A stretch of 64,000 nt of DNA from Rhodamnia argentea (GCF_020921035.1 NC_063151.1:4712001-4776000), one strand, 5' to 3'. Counted from the first letter of the stretch, positions 35,548 through 47,741 are shown. Program-made: numbers and translations. Notes: a model not told the origin generated them from the sequence alone.

Positions 35548-38500
35548 ATGGATTCTGGTGGAGCTGATGCTGCTAGAATCCTCAGCGAAATCAAAGGTCT
35601 GAAGGCGACGAAGAGCGACATAGAGGCCAAGATTTCTGCTCTCGAAGCTCAGCTCAAGGACTTGAACTGCCGGAACGACGCAGTCTCCAGCAACGGATCG
35701 TGTCCTCTGGCAACTAGCCTCGATTCGGGGCTCGGACACGGCCTCTCGCCCGAAATGATCCATAGATACAGCCGTCAGCTTTTGCTCCCTTCTTTTGGAG
35801 TTCAAGGTTCATTCTACCTCGAATTCGTATGCTCGAGAAATGATTGCAAGATAGAGCTATTTGGCGATTCTATTGCAGTCGATGGATGGCTTTTGATTTG
35901 TTGCGAATTGGTTATAATTTTTTCGCTCCTCTTAATTTGCGCAGCGCAGTCGAATCTCTTGAAGTCGTCGATTTTAGTGGTTGGAGCTGGAGGATTGGGA
36001 TCGCCGGCTCTGTTATATCTTGCGGCTTGTGGAGTAGGTTTGTTATGTTTACTGACTAGTTATTACAGTTCTTCAGTTTGTTTGATCCTAGGCGTAAATT
36101 TACTGGTTCAAACGAAGCGGCAATATCTTGGGGAAGGGGAAGATGCGGGGTAGAGGAATCGGTCAACTCGTCAGGCACATGACCTGAATAACTACACTGT
36201 AGCTCTGTAGTTTTGTGTGTGCTGAACTCAATATGTTTGGTGGTTAAATCCAGGTCGGTTGGGTATTGTCGACAATGACGAGGTCGAGCTTAATAATATG
36301 CACAGGCAGGTACATGCTGTAATTTCTTGAGCAGTCACAATCGCGTTTGCGCATTTTCTTTCTTGGCTGTTTTCGCTGTTGTGAGTTTGTGACATGACGT
36401 CCTTCCTTTTGCTACACTTAACTGTAGATTATCCACACCGAAGCATATATAGGCAGGTTGAAGGTCGAGTCTGCTGCTGCTGCTTGTCGTGCGTACGTGA
36501 CACCGCCGGCTCTTTTCTGTTCTTTTCTCCGAAATTTCATATGCTGTATTTTGATGGGAATTTTATTGTATTCTGATAAGGTATTGATATGATTTCAGCA
36601 TCAACTCAACTGTCCAGATTGTTGAACACAAAGAGGCTTTACGCACTTCCAATGCCTTGGAAATCTTGAGCAAGTATGCCTGAAGTGATAATATGCTATT
36701 TTGACATTATATTTTCACATTCAACTTTTGTGTCTTTTTTCTTTCTCACTTCTCGGTGATTGAAGTATCTTGATTTTCATGTCTATTGTGCTTGCTAGGT
36801 ATGATGTTGTGGTAGATGCAACGGATAATGCTCCAGGCCGGTACATGATCAGTGATTGCTGTGTGGTGTTGGGGAAGGTATATTGGCTTTTTGTCAGGCC
36901 TGTGATTGCTTTTCCTTGACAAAGACACCAAGTCACCAGTTTTTTTTGTTTTTTGGGTTGAAACCAAGTCACCAGCTGCCTTCTATCGGTTGGCTGCCTT
37001 TTTCCGTGAAAATTGAAATGTCCCTAGCAGAGAGGAGGTTTATAGCTTTATACTCGTCATCTACCAGAATAAATCTTCCTATGATACTTGCACCTAAGAA
37101 ATGTAAATGTAACAATATTAATGCTCCTTGATAATTGAGCTGAGGTATCGCAATATGAGCTTCGTACTTCTTCTGGGTTTATCGATTGGGCATGTTGATT
37201 GGACATAGAGAAGCAAGTCAATCTTTTTTGTGCCTAGCATTCTAGCTGTAATTATGATAAGTTGCTTCTTTTGAAAGTGCAGCCTCTTGTATCAGGTGCT
37301 GCACTGGGATTGGAGGGGCAGGTAAGCTCAGCAGCTACTTCAATACAAATTTCTGAATTGCATTTTTTTTCCCTCAAAAGGACCAGAAACATTATTGCTT
37401 GTGAGACTAACAGAAACCAAAATTATCTGTGTACAGCTCTCAGTTTATAACTACAATGGAGGTCCGTGCTACCGATGTTTGTTTCCTACTCCACCACCGA
37501 CAACAGCATGCCAGCGATGTTCTGACAGTGGAGTTCTAGGAGTAGGTAAGTGGCCTCAATTGGTGGCTTGTGGAATTTCCTGTTCATTCTTGGAAGTATG
37601 GTCTCGAGTGGAGATTGTATTTTCCGCATTCTCCTATTAGTGGTCATTAATGGAGATAAGATCTTTAGGGAAACAGCATTCTTTTCCATTGTTAATAGTT
37701 AAGATCTTGAGCGTGATTCCTTAATGTGAATTTTTCAGTACCGGGTATCATTGGCTGTCTTCAGGCACTCGAGGCAATAAAGATTGCAAGTGCAGTTGGC
37801 GAACCACTAGTGGGAAGGATGCTTTTGTTTGATGCTTTATCTGGACGGATACGAATTGTATGCATCATCGCATTATGTTATGAACTCAGATTTTTTTTTT
37901 TTTTTAAACAGGTCATTCTTCTAGTGTGTTGTTTGTGGAATACTCTAAGAGCTTCTGACCTATTCCCTGTTTCTCTTTTGTATGTCTAGGTCAAGATAAG
38001 AGGCAGGTCTTTGCACTGTGAAGTGTGTGGAGAGAATGCAACATTCACACGACAACAATTTCAAGAATTTGACTATGAGAAGTTCACCCAGTCCCCATTG
38101 TCTGCGGTAACATGTGTTCTTCAGCTCTTCTTCTCCCCTTGATACGACCCTATTAAGTGTGTATTTCTTCGTTTACTTCTATTACCTTGACATGTTTTAT
38201 ACAGTCACTATGCAAATGGTTGACTGTAATTGCCAGTGACAAGCATAAGAGCCTGAAATTATATCATGTTGCGTCACATCTGGGGAAAATGTGCTTCCAA
38301 ATAGTAAACGAAGCAGGGTGCTCTATTTGGCATTTGTGAACTGTCAACCTCAACTTAAATCTCCTTTCTTTGAAGATGGAACGTTTGATGATTTATGAAA
38401 GAAAATACTATCTGGCCTTGTTTTGTTATGCTTAACTGATGAAAATCTCTCTGTCCCAATGATCTTCTACTGGACGCAGTCTGCCCCTCCGAAGTTGAAT

Positions 38501-38857
38501 TTGCTCTCGGGAGACTCCAGGATAAGCAGTAAGGACTACAATGAGAGACTTAAAAATGGTGAAGTGCATATACTGGTAGATGTCCGCCCTGAGCACCACT
38601 TCAGGATTGTATCTCTTCCCAATTCCTTGAACATTCCGCTTTCGACCTTAGAGAAAAGACTAGCTGAAATCTCATCAGCTTTAAGGGAAGCAGAAGGCCA
38701 GAGGGATGCGAGCCTTTATGTGATTTGCAGAAGAGGTAACGATTCACAGAGGGCTGTCAACTACCTCCATGATATAGGCTTTACTTCTGCCAAGGATATC
38801 ATTGGGGGACTGGAGTCCTGGGCTCGGGATGTGGATCCTAGCTTTCCTACTTATTAG
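35548..38857 (+). CDS. CNX5: Molybdopterin-synthase adenylyltransferase/sulfurtransferase (MOCS3/Uba4 type), 11 exons, 462 residues
   Basis: Cytosolic E1-like enzyme that activates the small subunit of molybdopterin synthase (and URM1-type proteins) by adenylation, then transfers sulfur to it. It serves molybdenum-cofactor synthesis and tRNA thiolation. Exons: 35548-35806, 35945-36037, 36254-36309, 36428-36492, 36599-36673, 36799-36877, 37283-37321, 37437-37545, 37739-37857, 37990-38106 and 38480-38857. All are GT-AG and the frame stays open throughout. An N-terminal coiled segment is followed by the ThiF/MoeB domain with nucleotide loop GAGGLGS (100-106), zinc cysteines CYRC (233, 236) and CEVC (308, 311), and the probable thioester cysteine Cys250 (RCSDSGVLG). 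A C-terminal rhodanese domain (about 348-462) has the persulfide loop CRRGND (Cys420). Arabidopsis CNX5 is about the same length. No defects were seen. Identification rests on these motifs and on recalled family sequence. Confidence 0.96.
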
Positions 38858-39013
38858 TAAGCATAGATGATTGTGGCAAACTCATATCTTGAGTGATAGC
38901 TTTGTGCTCAATTAGTTTCATTATGCTGTAATCCGTATTTTTCTCTACTTTTTTGTAACAGATGCACAGCTTCTCATATAAAAAAAAATGTTTATGTTGC
39001 TTGTTGCTTAAGT

Positions 39014-39015
<2 letters not shown>

Positions 39016-39064
<49 letters not shown>
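39016..39064. repeat. (TC)24 microsatellite
   Basis: A pure TC run lies about 160 bases after the CNX5 stop codon, probably in or just past its 3' UTR. The rest of 38858-39787, between CNX5 and the STIG1-like gene (which converge), shows nothing coding. Confidence 0.95.
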
Positions 39065-39068
<4 letters not shown>

Positions 39069-39787
39069 TCGTATTAATGACAATCTGTACCTTCATTGCT
39101 CATTGCATCAATAATAGATTTCTAATGGATTCTGGTGACGGCAAGCAACATGCTAAAGCTTCTATTACCCTGTTTTGGTACCTTTCACGTGCCTCCAAAC
39201 GATATATGTTCATGTCCTTCTTACAAGGACAAATAGAAGAGGCTCGAGAACAAACATACTTTTACATTAGCTCTTCTGTTTTGTAACGATTTGATTTGTG
39301 CAGTTATTTTTCTTTTATCTTTGGAGGGAGTTTTGTTTCCATTTTGGAGTAGTTTGTTCTCGTCTAAAGGATTTTCCAGGTGGAAACTATATCATTTTCA
39401 GTAGCATATTTTCCCGAAATGGGGTTAGTCTTCATCAGTTAATTGTACGTCATAGCATCAAGCTTGAGCCAAAAACAGACAGGTATCAAGGGAGAGTGAT
39501 TGGACTATGAAAACAGTTAATATTTAGTGGACTCAATAAACACGAGACCACCTCTTTTCTTACTAACAAAATGACTTCTTAGACCAGAGGATACATTTCA
39601 TGAAACTATCGACCTAAATATACGTTTCACATTGGAATTTCATACTGTGTAGTGCATATGGCTATGACCCATACACAGCATGAGAAACATGAATATAGAC
39701 TGATTATTACAACAATAAATAACATCCACATATGAAATTCAATACTAGAGGAATTAAAGAACACACGAACTAACGGATAGGCGGCCT

Positions 39788-40372
39788 TCAAGCGACCGCA
39801 GGTGGCTGATCTCCCTTGGGTGGGCGGGGCGGAAAAGGCCAGGGTTGCTTGGGAGGCCAGGGTTGCTTGGGAGGGTAAGGACTGCGTGGTGGCAGAGGCC
39901 AGGGTTGCTTGGGAGGGTAAGGGCGGCGCGGTGGCAGAGGCTTGGCATATCCGCACATGCCGAAGAGACATGGAACCCCAAAGGGACAGCGGTTGAAGCA
40001 CCGACCGCAGTGAAGCGGATTGATGTTTATGTTCCTGCAGAGGCCGAAGCAGCACTGCCAAGTGTAAGGGCACCTGATGGCGCACAACCCACAGTGGTCG
40101 ACGTCCGAAGTGATGTCAACACACCGGTTCCTGCAGCACTGCTTGCGGAATGGCGGATACTCCCCTTGGTTGCATATCCATGACCTGCTCCAGCACCCGA
40201 CGGGCCTCGGCCATCCGTCCTTGGACACCATCTTTAGCCATGGAGACGACGATGAGGCATTGGTTGCATTTTTCCAGACCCTTGAAGTTGTCGGCTTAGC
40301 TTCCGTTATCAAGGAACATGCATATAACAAGAGTAGCCACGAGAACACGATTAGCACATTGTGTAGCCGCAT
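39788..40372 (-). CDS. STIG1-family cysteine-rich secreted protein with proline-rich tail, 194 residues
   Basis: Single-exon gene for a secreted protein of the stigma-specific STIG1 family, whose members act as extracellular peptides in pollen-pistil and redox/cell-death signalling. It has a signal peptide (about 1-25) and a Ser/Asn-rich spacer. The Cys-rich domain at 60-140 has 16 cysteines with family phrases such as CRNRCVD, DHCGLC and CGRCFNRCPFG. A basic proline-rich tail at 154-194 is built from repeats of PPKQPW, PYPPKQPW and PPRxP. Typical members, as I recall them, stop soon after the Cys domain, so the tail is unusual and resembles cell-wall proline-rich proteins. I chose the ATG at 40370-40372 because it starts a clean signal peptide and lies 47 bases after a TATA box. 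Another in-frame ATG at 40447 lies upstream of that TATA box and is unlikely to be transcribed. It is neighbour to CNX5, bL31 and VTC2. Confidence 0.88.
   Translation of the reverse strand: MRLHNVLIVFSWLLLLYACSLITEAKPTTSRVWKNATNASSSSPWLKMVSKDGWPRPVGCWSRSWICNQGEYPPFRKQCCRNRCVDITSDVDHCGLCAIRCPYTWQCCFGLCRNININPLHCGRCFNRCPFGVPCLFGMCGYAKPLPPRRPYPPKQPWPLPPRSPYPPKQPWPPKQPWPFPPRPPKGDQPPAVA
39833..39930. repeat. Coding minisatellite in the STIG1-like tail
   Basis: The words 'ggccagggttgcttggga' and 'gggagggtaagg' recur in tandem and encode the Pro-Lys-Gln-Pro-Trp repeats of the tail. Length changes in multiples of 18 or more bases would keep the frame and change only the tail. Confidence 0.8.
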
Positions 40373-40418
40373 CGTTGTGAGATGATGCAGTAGGATAATT
40401 GGTGAGCTTGGTGCTGTA

Positions 40419-40432
40419 TTTATATAAAGGTT
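40419..40432 (-). promoter_or_regulatory. TATA box of the STIG1-like gene
   Basis: CTTTATATAAATA on the minus strand, about 50 bases before the chosen ATG. A start of transcription 25-35 bases downstream gives a short leader and excludes the upstream in-frame ATG. Confidence 0.75.
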
Positions 40433-41939
40433 AGGAGGAGGGATCATTGTTTAATTTGATCTTGTGGGAGAAGACTGAATTCATGTTTTTCTTACCTGGC
40501 AGAGTCATGAGGTTTCATGTTGTAGGTGGTGACCCTGGTGTGGGGGTGAACGGCTTAATTCGTGATGAGGGATTGGCTTATTATTTGCTGTGGTTCAAGG
40601 GCCTTTTGCTTCATTAATAAGTTCATGATTTAAAGCTGTAACGGCATTAGCAGGCTACTACTTCATCATCCGTGATAAGCATGAACAATCAGTAGGGGAT
40701 TCCGGTGACAATATGGTTCCATTTTAAGCTGATAAGGTTTAGGCTAACTAGGACAACTAAACAACCACTGATGATTAATTAAATGGATTAATTCTTTCTA
40801 TCCACAAGATTATTAATCTTAGTTATTATCCACAGGCACTTGCTAAGATCCAGGCTGATCAACAATGTCTGAAAATTCTTGACCATTGCAGCAGATATGA
40901 GCAAGCTCAGCATAGGATGCTTAAAAATCTGCTTATTTATGCACTCACAGCAAATGACAGAGCCATCATTCATATCAGATGTTGATGAAACTCTCGTGTC
41001 TAGGCAAGCTCAAGTGCTCACTCGAACTGGGTTTTGATTCGAACTCTGTTTTGATTCTCCTAGAGTTCGAATAGCTTGAATTATCAATCAAGTCAAGTAC
41101 GAAAACTTGGTGACTTCGAGACAAAGCTCGAGAAACTAAGATGGATCTAGCTCAAACGGAGTACCGAGCTGTACATAATCGAATCAAGCTGATGCATAAA
41201 ACCATGTCGGACTATTTACACCCTTATAGGATTGAGGACGAGGTTGATCAGATCGATTTTCTAGGCTCCCTATTTGGCATGCGATCAAAATCCAAGATTT
41301 GAAGTATGATGCCATTAAAGTAAGTCTTCAAACAATGTTTAAAAAAGAGCTTATTTCAATCGGACCATCGTCAAAGAAAGGTCTCGCTGAAACCCAACTG
41401 AACTGGCACGATCTATGATCCTAGACTTACACCTTATATCGAGCTCCTTCAGAGTTCAAATATACCGCAAAAGATCCGCATGAGAATACTTATTTTGCAC
41501 ATTTTTCGATGAGATGTCGCATAATTTCATCATTCACAACAACCAATTGAACAGCAGGCGAGCATTTTGTAGGACAAGCTCCAGTTTAATGCTTTCACAA
41601 GAACTGACTCGAGGGCCAGACAAATGAAAGCAGCATGACAATCCGGATGCATCATTAAGAACACAAACCTATCAAACCAAAGCAGCATGACAATCCGGAT
41701 GCATCATTAAGAACACAAACCTATCAAACCAAGGACAAACCGAACAATCTATTGACAAATACACTTCTTATCTTCCATCTCATTCTCTGTAAGTGATGAA
41801 AAGGTCTCCTTCCTGGACTTATTAAACAGAAAGGTGGGAAACGTGCATTACCCATAAGACTCGAAGTGTTTGCGCTAGAAAGACCGAACCCAGAAAACAA
41901 ATTGTCGACTTTGACTTTCTATTTGCACCTTCAAAGGTA
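40433..41939. other. Intergenic between STIG1-like and bL31 genes
   Basis: No coding sequence recognised. Near the right end, bases 41627-41678 are repeated exactly at 41679-41730, a 52-bp tandem duplication. It lies 210 bases past the bL31 stop, in or near its 3' UTR. Confidence 0.6.
41627..41730. repeat. Perfect 52-bp tandem duplication
   Basis: Two identical 52-base units start 'aaagcagcatgacaatccgg' and end 'ctatcaaacc'. Lack of any difference suggests a recent event, or an assembly artefact. Confidence 0.95.
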
Positions 41940-42146
41940 CTACTTGTCATTGTCCTCAGCATTCTGCTGCTCATAACGGCGTTTGTATTTTGCAATCTGC
42001 CCCAAGCTCTGAGCCATTTGACGTCTTGCTCGGAAATGGTAAACTTTGCCAGTATTGTGTATCTTTGTCATCATAACATGCATCAATCTCCCACTCTGGG
42101 TCACATACGATATCCATTGCATCTGAGGGTGTATCCCTTTCTTCAT
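41940..42146 (-). CDS. bL31-type ribosomal protein (organellar, probably mitochondrial), 68 residues
   Basis: Small basic ribosomal protein beginning MKKGIHPQMQ, with the bL31 start motif and conserved downstream words (YVTQSGRLMHVMMTKI, GKVYHFR) and ending in an acidic tail (NAEDNDK). I recall near-identical plant proteins annotated ribosomal protein L31 (At5g55125 in Arabidopsis). The start is the ATG at 42144-42146. A splice acceptor (GCTGCAG) at 42158 lies just upstream, so the coding region is one exon behind a leader intron. The neighbour VTC2 follows on the same strand. Organelle targeting is inferred from the family; no long transit peptide is visible. Confidence 0.82.
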   Translation of the reverse strand: MKKGIHPQMQWISYVTQSGRLMHVMMTKIHNTGKVYHFRARRQMAQSLGQIAKYKRRYEQQNAEDNDK

Positions 42147-42157
42147 TTTTCGTTTAT

Positions 42158-43574
42158 CTGCAGCCCAAGAAGAATATACAATAAGAAGAAGTAGACACAA
42201 GATTCAACCAAACAATTCACATGAAGGACACCATTCTCCATGATTCATCATTAGAGAGGCAGGTCCTGTAAGCAAGATGTCATCTATAACTAACAAAAAA
42301 CTAAAAATGCTAACAGGGGACAGAATATGTATGAAAACAATGAGTTTCGGTTCTGAATGTCGCTGGGAGAAGTCATTGGCCAAAAGCAATTTTGAAAAAG
42401 TTAAATTATTGGCACCCAAGCTACTCTCCAATGAATAAAGTGACCTAACTTCACATAAGAGGAAGCAGAGATACTCCAATAGTATTTGCCAAAGACAGAT
42501 CTAAGAAAATTCACCAACCGATGAGCTCATATTTCCTTAAACAACAAGGAAGAAGGTAATTTTACCATGCTTTCATGTTCATGAAGAATCTTCAGAAAAA
42601 AAAAAATACAAAAAAACAGATCATCAGAATAATCAAAAGATTGTCAAAAGAACATATGAAATTACTGGAAATCTACATTCCACCAACACAAAAGAGCACC
42701 TTAATCCCTGGCATGTGATATCTGCCTCGGGCATGTTACCAGTAGCGACTCAACAATGAATGTAGACGGTAGAGTACTAGAGATAGATCATGAAATTTTC
42801 CACAACACTAGAATAAGAAAATAAGATTTACACATTTCGATTAATAGGGGATGATCGATTATGGTAAGTGCCTAATGACACTAGCTGGGAAACAGCACAA
42901 AAAGGCAAAATATGAGGGAAAGACGAGACGCAACACAAAGTCCTCAACCTCGACCACATGCACTTTGTTTCTACACTACCATTCAGAACCTACACTTTAG
43001 CAAAAACCAAAGCAGAGACACAAGACACGCATAAACAGCTTCTTATAACTGATATCGTAAAAGTGTCGATTAAGATTTCACTTCACTGCAACTAAAAGTG
43101 AAACGGGTGTTGCATTATGTTACAGCAGTCCATAGGACACCTATAGTCCAGCATATTAACTGACATTCAGTTCTTCATTTAACATTAACATTTACGAAGA
43201 GGGGAGTCCCTTACAAGTTACAAGCAGTTGATGTCTTATCCCCGTTTGTTTCGACTCGGGGACGGCCAAGGGGCACATCAAAAGCACTCAACCCCCCGCC
43301 CCGTCAACGACCAACGATTTTTCTTTGCACAAAAATCGAGCATTCTCAATTTTTTTACTCCACTGCATTCTCCAGAATCAACGAATCAAATTCAAAGAAC
43401 AAATTTTTAAACAACTCCCAAGTACAACAACAAACTACAGAACAGGTTTCGGAGCTCCAGGAATTAGCATTTAGCCGTACTTTAAACGACTATACACGAA
43501 ATACGCAGATCATAAGAAAAAAAAGATCCAGCTTCTACGCAGAAAACGAAAACCTAAAGCGAATTCATACGTAC
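42158..43574 (-). other. Probable 5'-UTR intron of the bL31 gene
   Basis: The acceptor GCTGCAG precedes base 42157. A good donor, CCTCT|GTACGT, lies at 43575/43574. Upstream of the donor, 43576 to about 43800 is a GC-rich, exon-like leader. The stretch between is AT-rich and non-coding, with nothing else recognisable. The exact pairing is inferred. Confidence 0.55.
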
Positions 43575-43800
43575 AGAGGCGAGGTTCAGCGGCGTCGACG
43601 GGCGCAGAAACCCAAAGTGGAAGCGAATGTGTGTCTCTGGCGAGGGCTTGACTCCGACGGCGGCCGAGTCGACTGTGTCTCTGGCGATTCGTGTGGAGGG
43701 AGTTGAAGCAGGAACTCCCTCAGGCCACTTTGGCAGTGGAGATGGAGATGGAGATGGAGATGGAGGCCGATGTCTGAGTCAATTGTGATTGGGCCTCCTA

Positions 43801-45714
43801 TCAATATGGGCTTCTGCAGCCCGCACCCACCTTATGGCATTTTCTATCTTGAAAGAAGTTTACCATAGTAAAATGCTCTCAATTCATTTAATTCTTTATT
43901 TGATTAGAATGATGTTCATATGTATAATTTTTTTTATTTTGAAAATTTTCTAGTAGGTGTGTATATTTGAAAATTCGTTTCTAAGGACCAGCAACAGTAA
44001 CGGAAACATGACACGTCGAGAAATAGAGAGTTCTAATTCTTATATTGATAAACTACTGAGGGATTGCCTCAGTGGCCACTCTTCTCACTTGGAAAGAGAG
44101 AGGGGTGGGGTTTGAATTTGATGAGTAAGAGAGAGTAGGGTTTTGCAATCTACACACGGCATATAGCCACACAATGTGACTTGAATACTAGAGCAAGATA
44201 GGAAAGAATCAAAACCACAAAAAAAAAAAAAAAAAACTCTTACATTGACAGTGCAATGACTTCCCAACTAACATATATTAGATCAATATCATACAAAAAA
44301 AAAATGCAGTTTGTGTTGATAATATATCGTTCATAATAATAGATTATCTAGTTTGAGTTGCTTTCCCGATTTCTTACTTTGAATGCAAATATTATGGATA
44401 TATGTGGGCTAGATTTCTAGCGATGAACAAGTTAGAACAAACTGAATATCGTTAAGATTTTATATCCGAATCTTCTATTCTTAACGAAAGATTGCAAGAT
44501 AATTTTTGTGGAATTGTTTTGGGCGTGATTAGGGGCTAGTGATGAAGCCATTGTAAAATATGTAATCTCGGCTCTCCCCATAGAGTAGTATCGATATTCC
44601 GATGGAATCGGATAAATCTCTAGTGTACTTACCGTTCCTCATTATTATTATTATTATTATTATTTTGGGAAATTTATACATTTTGTGTTAGACTTGAATT
44701 GCAAGATCCATTAGTTATCGTGATATTTCACAACATTATATAAGAAACTCACCTTTGTTTTGTAGAATTTGTTTTTCTGCACAATATCATATTTCCCTTT
44801 TAAGTATGTTTTTTCGTTTATTTAGAATTCATCTATCACCACGGCATTGTATTTTCCGAATTCTCAGGATTCTATCTTAAGATCATATTACCTAACAATG
44901 GAAACATACAATCTATGAAGAAATTCACAATTATGAAAGCAAATGCCCAGGCCAAGTATCTAGTCATAGATAATTTGTATGATTCAAGGAAGTCCACATG
45001 GTTGAAAATAAAAAATGAAAGTAACTAATTCAAAAACCCACTTAACTTGAAATTAATTATTTTTGAAATATCGGTTAGGTCTAAGTTAATGCCATTTACC
45101 CTATTGGTTCGTCAAACTACAATTTTTCATCTTTTTCTCACAATCAAGTAAAATTCAAATAACAGCACAGGCAGTGCATCATTATCGTTTATCTCACCCA
45201 CAAGACAAGACTGGATACAAATTAAAGGTACATCACAGTTAATAAGAAAATCTGCCTTGTTTTACATAAATCTGAAAATGAATTATTGAGCAGAGCACAT
45301 TGAATATATTAATTTTCAATGATTTCAGGTAGTTTATCTCATTTTTGCTTTGAACTGGGAGAAAGTAGTATTGTCCACTTCAGGCAAGAGGAAAACTTAA
45401 GCAGTTACTTGAAAGGGAGCATCCATCTGAACTAAAATTTAAGCAGGAGAGTTGAAACATCAAGCTGTCGGAGGATACTAGATAACATCCTCAGAAGCGT
45501 ACCAATACAGTAATTTACACCAACGGTTGATTCAGGGTGAACACAGATGAAACATTCTAAAAACAGACACTACACACCGACACTAGAACATCGAAACCAA
45601 GTTCGCTTATTCAGCAAGTTGCTGGCATTCCTCAGGAAGCCCCATAGCAACTGAATTTCCAGAGACACACACACACAAGACTCCCACAATGCAGATATCC
45701 AAAGGATGAATTTC
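43801..45714. other. Intergenic between bL31 and VTC2
   Basis: AT-rich sequence with an (ATT)n run at about 44642-44665 and poly(A)/poly(T) stretches near 44218-44235. No gene recognised. The last 200 bases or so probably hold the VTC2 3' UTR. Confidence 0.5.
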
Positions 45715-47718
45715 TCACTGCAGGACCAGGCAATCATTCTTCCCACCCACCGTATTGGGGCAGGTGGCGGCAAAGTCCTCCAAAGGTTCAGCATTGGGCT
45801 CGTCAAGCGAGCTTTGAGCAACATAATCAATACTGCAAGAGATTGCCTCAAAGATCAGGTCGCTCACTTCCTGGAACCTCTCCTCAGATAGGGAAACCTC
45901 TGCTAGGAGCCTCCATGCATTCTCCTCAGATGCCTCCTCATAGTCTTTCTTCCTCTTTAGGACCATATGCCCGCTGATTTCCCACACAGCTGGGTTCACT
46001 TGCGTGTCCAGAAGCTCTGCACTGACTTCTCCGAGAGCTTGCTTCTCAGCATAACACTGCTCGTTACACCAACACATCAATCAGAATCTTTCATGGAGCG
46101 TATTCATGATGATGTCTTCAAAATATTGAGAAATATAAATTGGGTATCACCTGTGGGAAGACGAAAATACGCTTTCCACAATCAGATATGAGGACGTTGT
46201 AAGGTATATTGTTGTCTTGCAGGCAGATACACGAGTCCGAAACTGCATTGGACAAGTCTTGCATGGTACTTCCACCTTCAAAAACAAGACCTCTGACTGG
46301 ATATTTGGCAAGTTCAGCTACATTCACCCCATTGTCAAGGGCTGCTATTTTTCGAGTGGGAGCCTTCTCAACAGGGAAGGGCACAGCCAAATAGTATGCC
46401 TGTTTGATATTGATAATCAAGTTAAATCTTTTATCCTACCGAAGTTTACCGGTCATTATTCAGCAAAGCCACTAAATTATAAATAGAAACCGATCAAGTA
46501 GACACCTGGAAATGCAGGTGATTGATGGTGGCAAATGCCCCCAGGCTGTTGTAACCTAGTCGGAAATAAGGATTTCCTGCTTCTGAAGCCATGTACAGGG
46601 CAAGCAAGAAACTCGAGTGATCAATCCTTTGAGGCAGGCACTCCAGGATGCGAGGGATCAACAGCACATGGCCATATTCAATAGGACTGACCTGTGGATA
46701 TAGAAAAAGAAAGATCAGCAAACAATCTTCCCAAAAGATAGTGGAAGCAAAACAATCACTTAGTTTCAAGTAGACAAGCACGTACATTGATGGCAACAAC
46801 ACTGGGGGAACTATCAACATCAATTGGAGCACAGGGGAGGAACTGAGTTTCACCATCCTCGCTTGCTTGGAACTGAAAGATCACCTCTTCCTGACCAACT
46901 TTGGTGAAGTTGAATTTGCTTCCATTGAAAGGCTGGAGCACCTTATCAACACGGAACTCGGTCGGTCTCTTCTTGAGATGACGTCCTTCATTCAGCTGGG
47001 CAATGAAGCCACACTCACCCGGAATCACCTACACCAATGTCATCACACCAGAGCCCCGTATCCCCATAAGCAATCAAACTGCCTTTGTTAATCAGAAAGA
47101 ACCCACAAGCTTGGGACAGCTGCAAGATAAACTTATGGAGTCAGGGAAGAGACCTTAGTTTCGCAGGCAGTGACATCATAGCGAAATAGACCCCTCTGCA
47201 TCCGATCCTCCCACTACAAATCAAGACAACGAGCATTATAACACATATCGAGCAACTTGAGCTAAACACTTATAAATAACAGAACTACAACTTCCAGAAC
47301 TTGCTAAACTTCCTTTTCGTGTCTGTTTTATTGTTAATTGGTTAAAATTTACCTCTCCAAGCAGAAGAGAGTCAAGAAACGCCACAGGAGGCTCCATGTC
47401 CTCATGCCCAAGCAAAGCATTGTCGCTAGGGACTTCCTTCTCCTTCTTGAAAGCATACAAAGGGAATTTCGCCCCTATTATCCATCCCAAACCAAAGTAG
47501 AAAACAGCTCAATTACGCAATCCAGAAGACGCACAAATGAAATTCACAAAATTACATAAATTACCAACCCAGAAAATAGAAAATCCAGCAAAAATTTTAC
47601 CTTGAACGCAGCAATTGTTGAGACAATTGCGGCCACAACCCCGGTCACGCCCCCCTTCAACCTCCTCCTTCTGGTAATTCGAAACGACGGTCGGAACCCT
47701 CTTAATCCTGAGCATCAT
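45715..47718 (-). CDS. VTC2: GDP-L-galactose phosphorylase (GGP), 7 exons, 439 residues
   Basis: Converts GDP-L-galactose plus phosphate to L-galactose-1-phosphate and GDP, the controlling step of plant ascorbate synthesis. Exons on the minus strand: 47601-47718, 47353-47474, 47154-47213, 46786-47028, 46506-46691, 46151-46399 and 45715-46056. All borders are GT-AG; they sum to 1320 bases and stay open to the stop. The HIT-type active site is INHLHFQ with His239-Leu-His241-Phe-Gln243; the first His is the expected guanylylated nucleophile. Other family words: IKRVPTVVSNYQ at the N-terminus, QLNEGRHLKKRPTEF, FNFTKVGQEE, NPYFRLGYNSLGAFA and GKRIFVFPQ. Length is almost the same as Arabidopsis VTC2. 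Two ATGs stand together at the start; which is used is unclear. The leader contains a conserved non-AUG uORF, so translation is probably repressed by ascorbate. It could be the VTC2 or VTC5 co-orthologue; neighbours favour the VTC5-like locus. Confidence 0.96.
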
Positions 47719-47741
47719 CTTCTCTCACCGCTTTCTTTCAA

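Noticed and set aside
39016-39064. TC repeats here and at 20276 and 32563 as possible CRISPR-like or regulatory arrays
   Set aside because: They are plain dinucleotide microsatellites without spacers, in a plant genome.
40373-40447. Upstream in-frame ATG that would add 25 residues to the STIG1-like protein
   Set aside because: It lies upstream of the TATA box, and the extra residues would bury the signal peptide.
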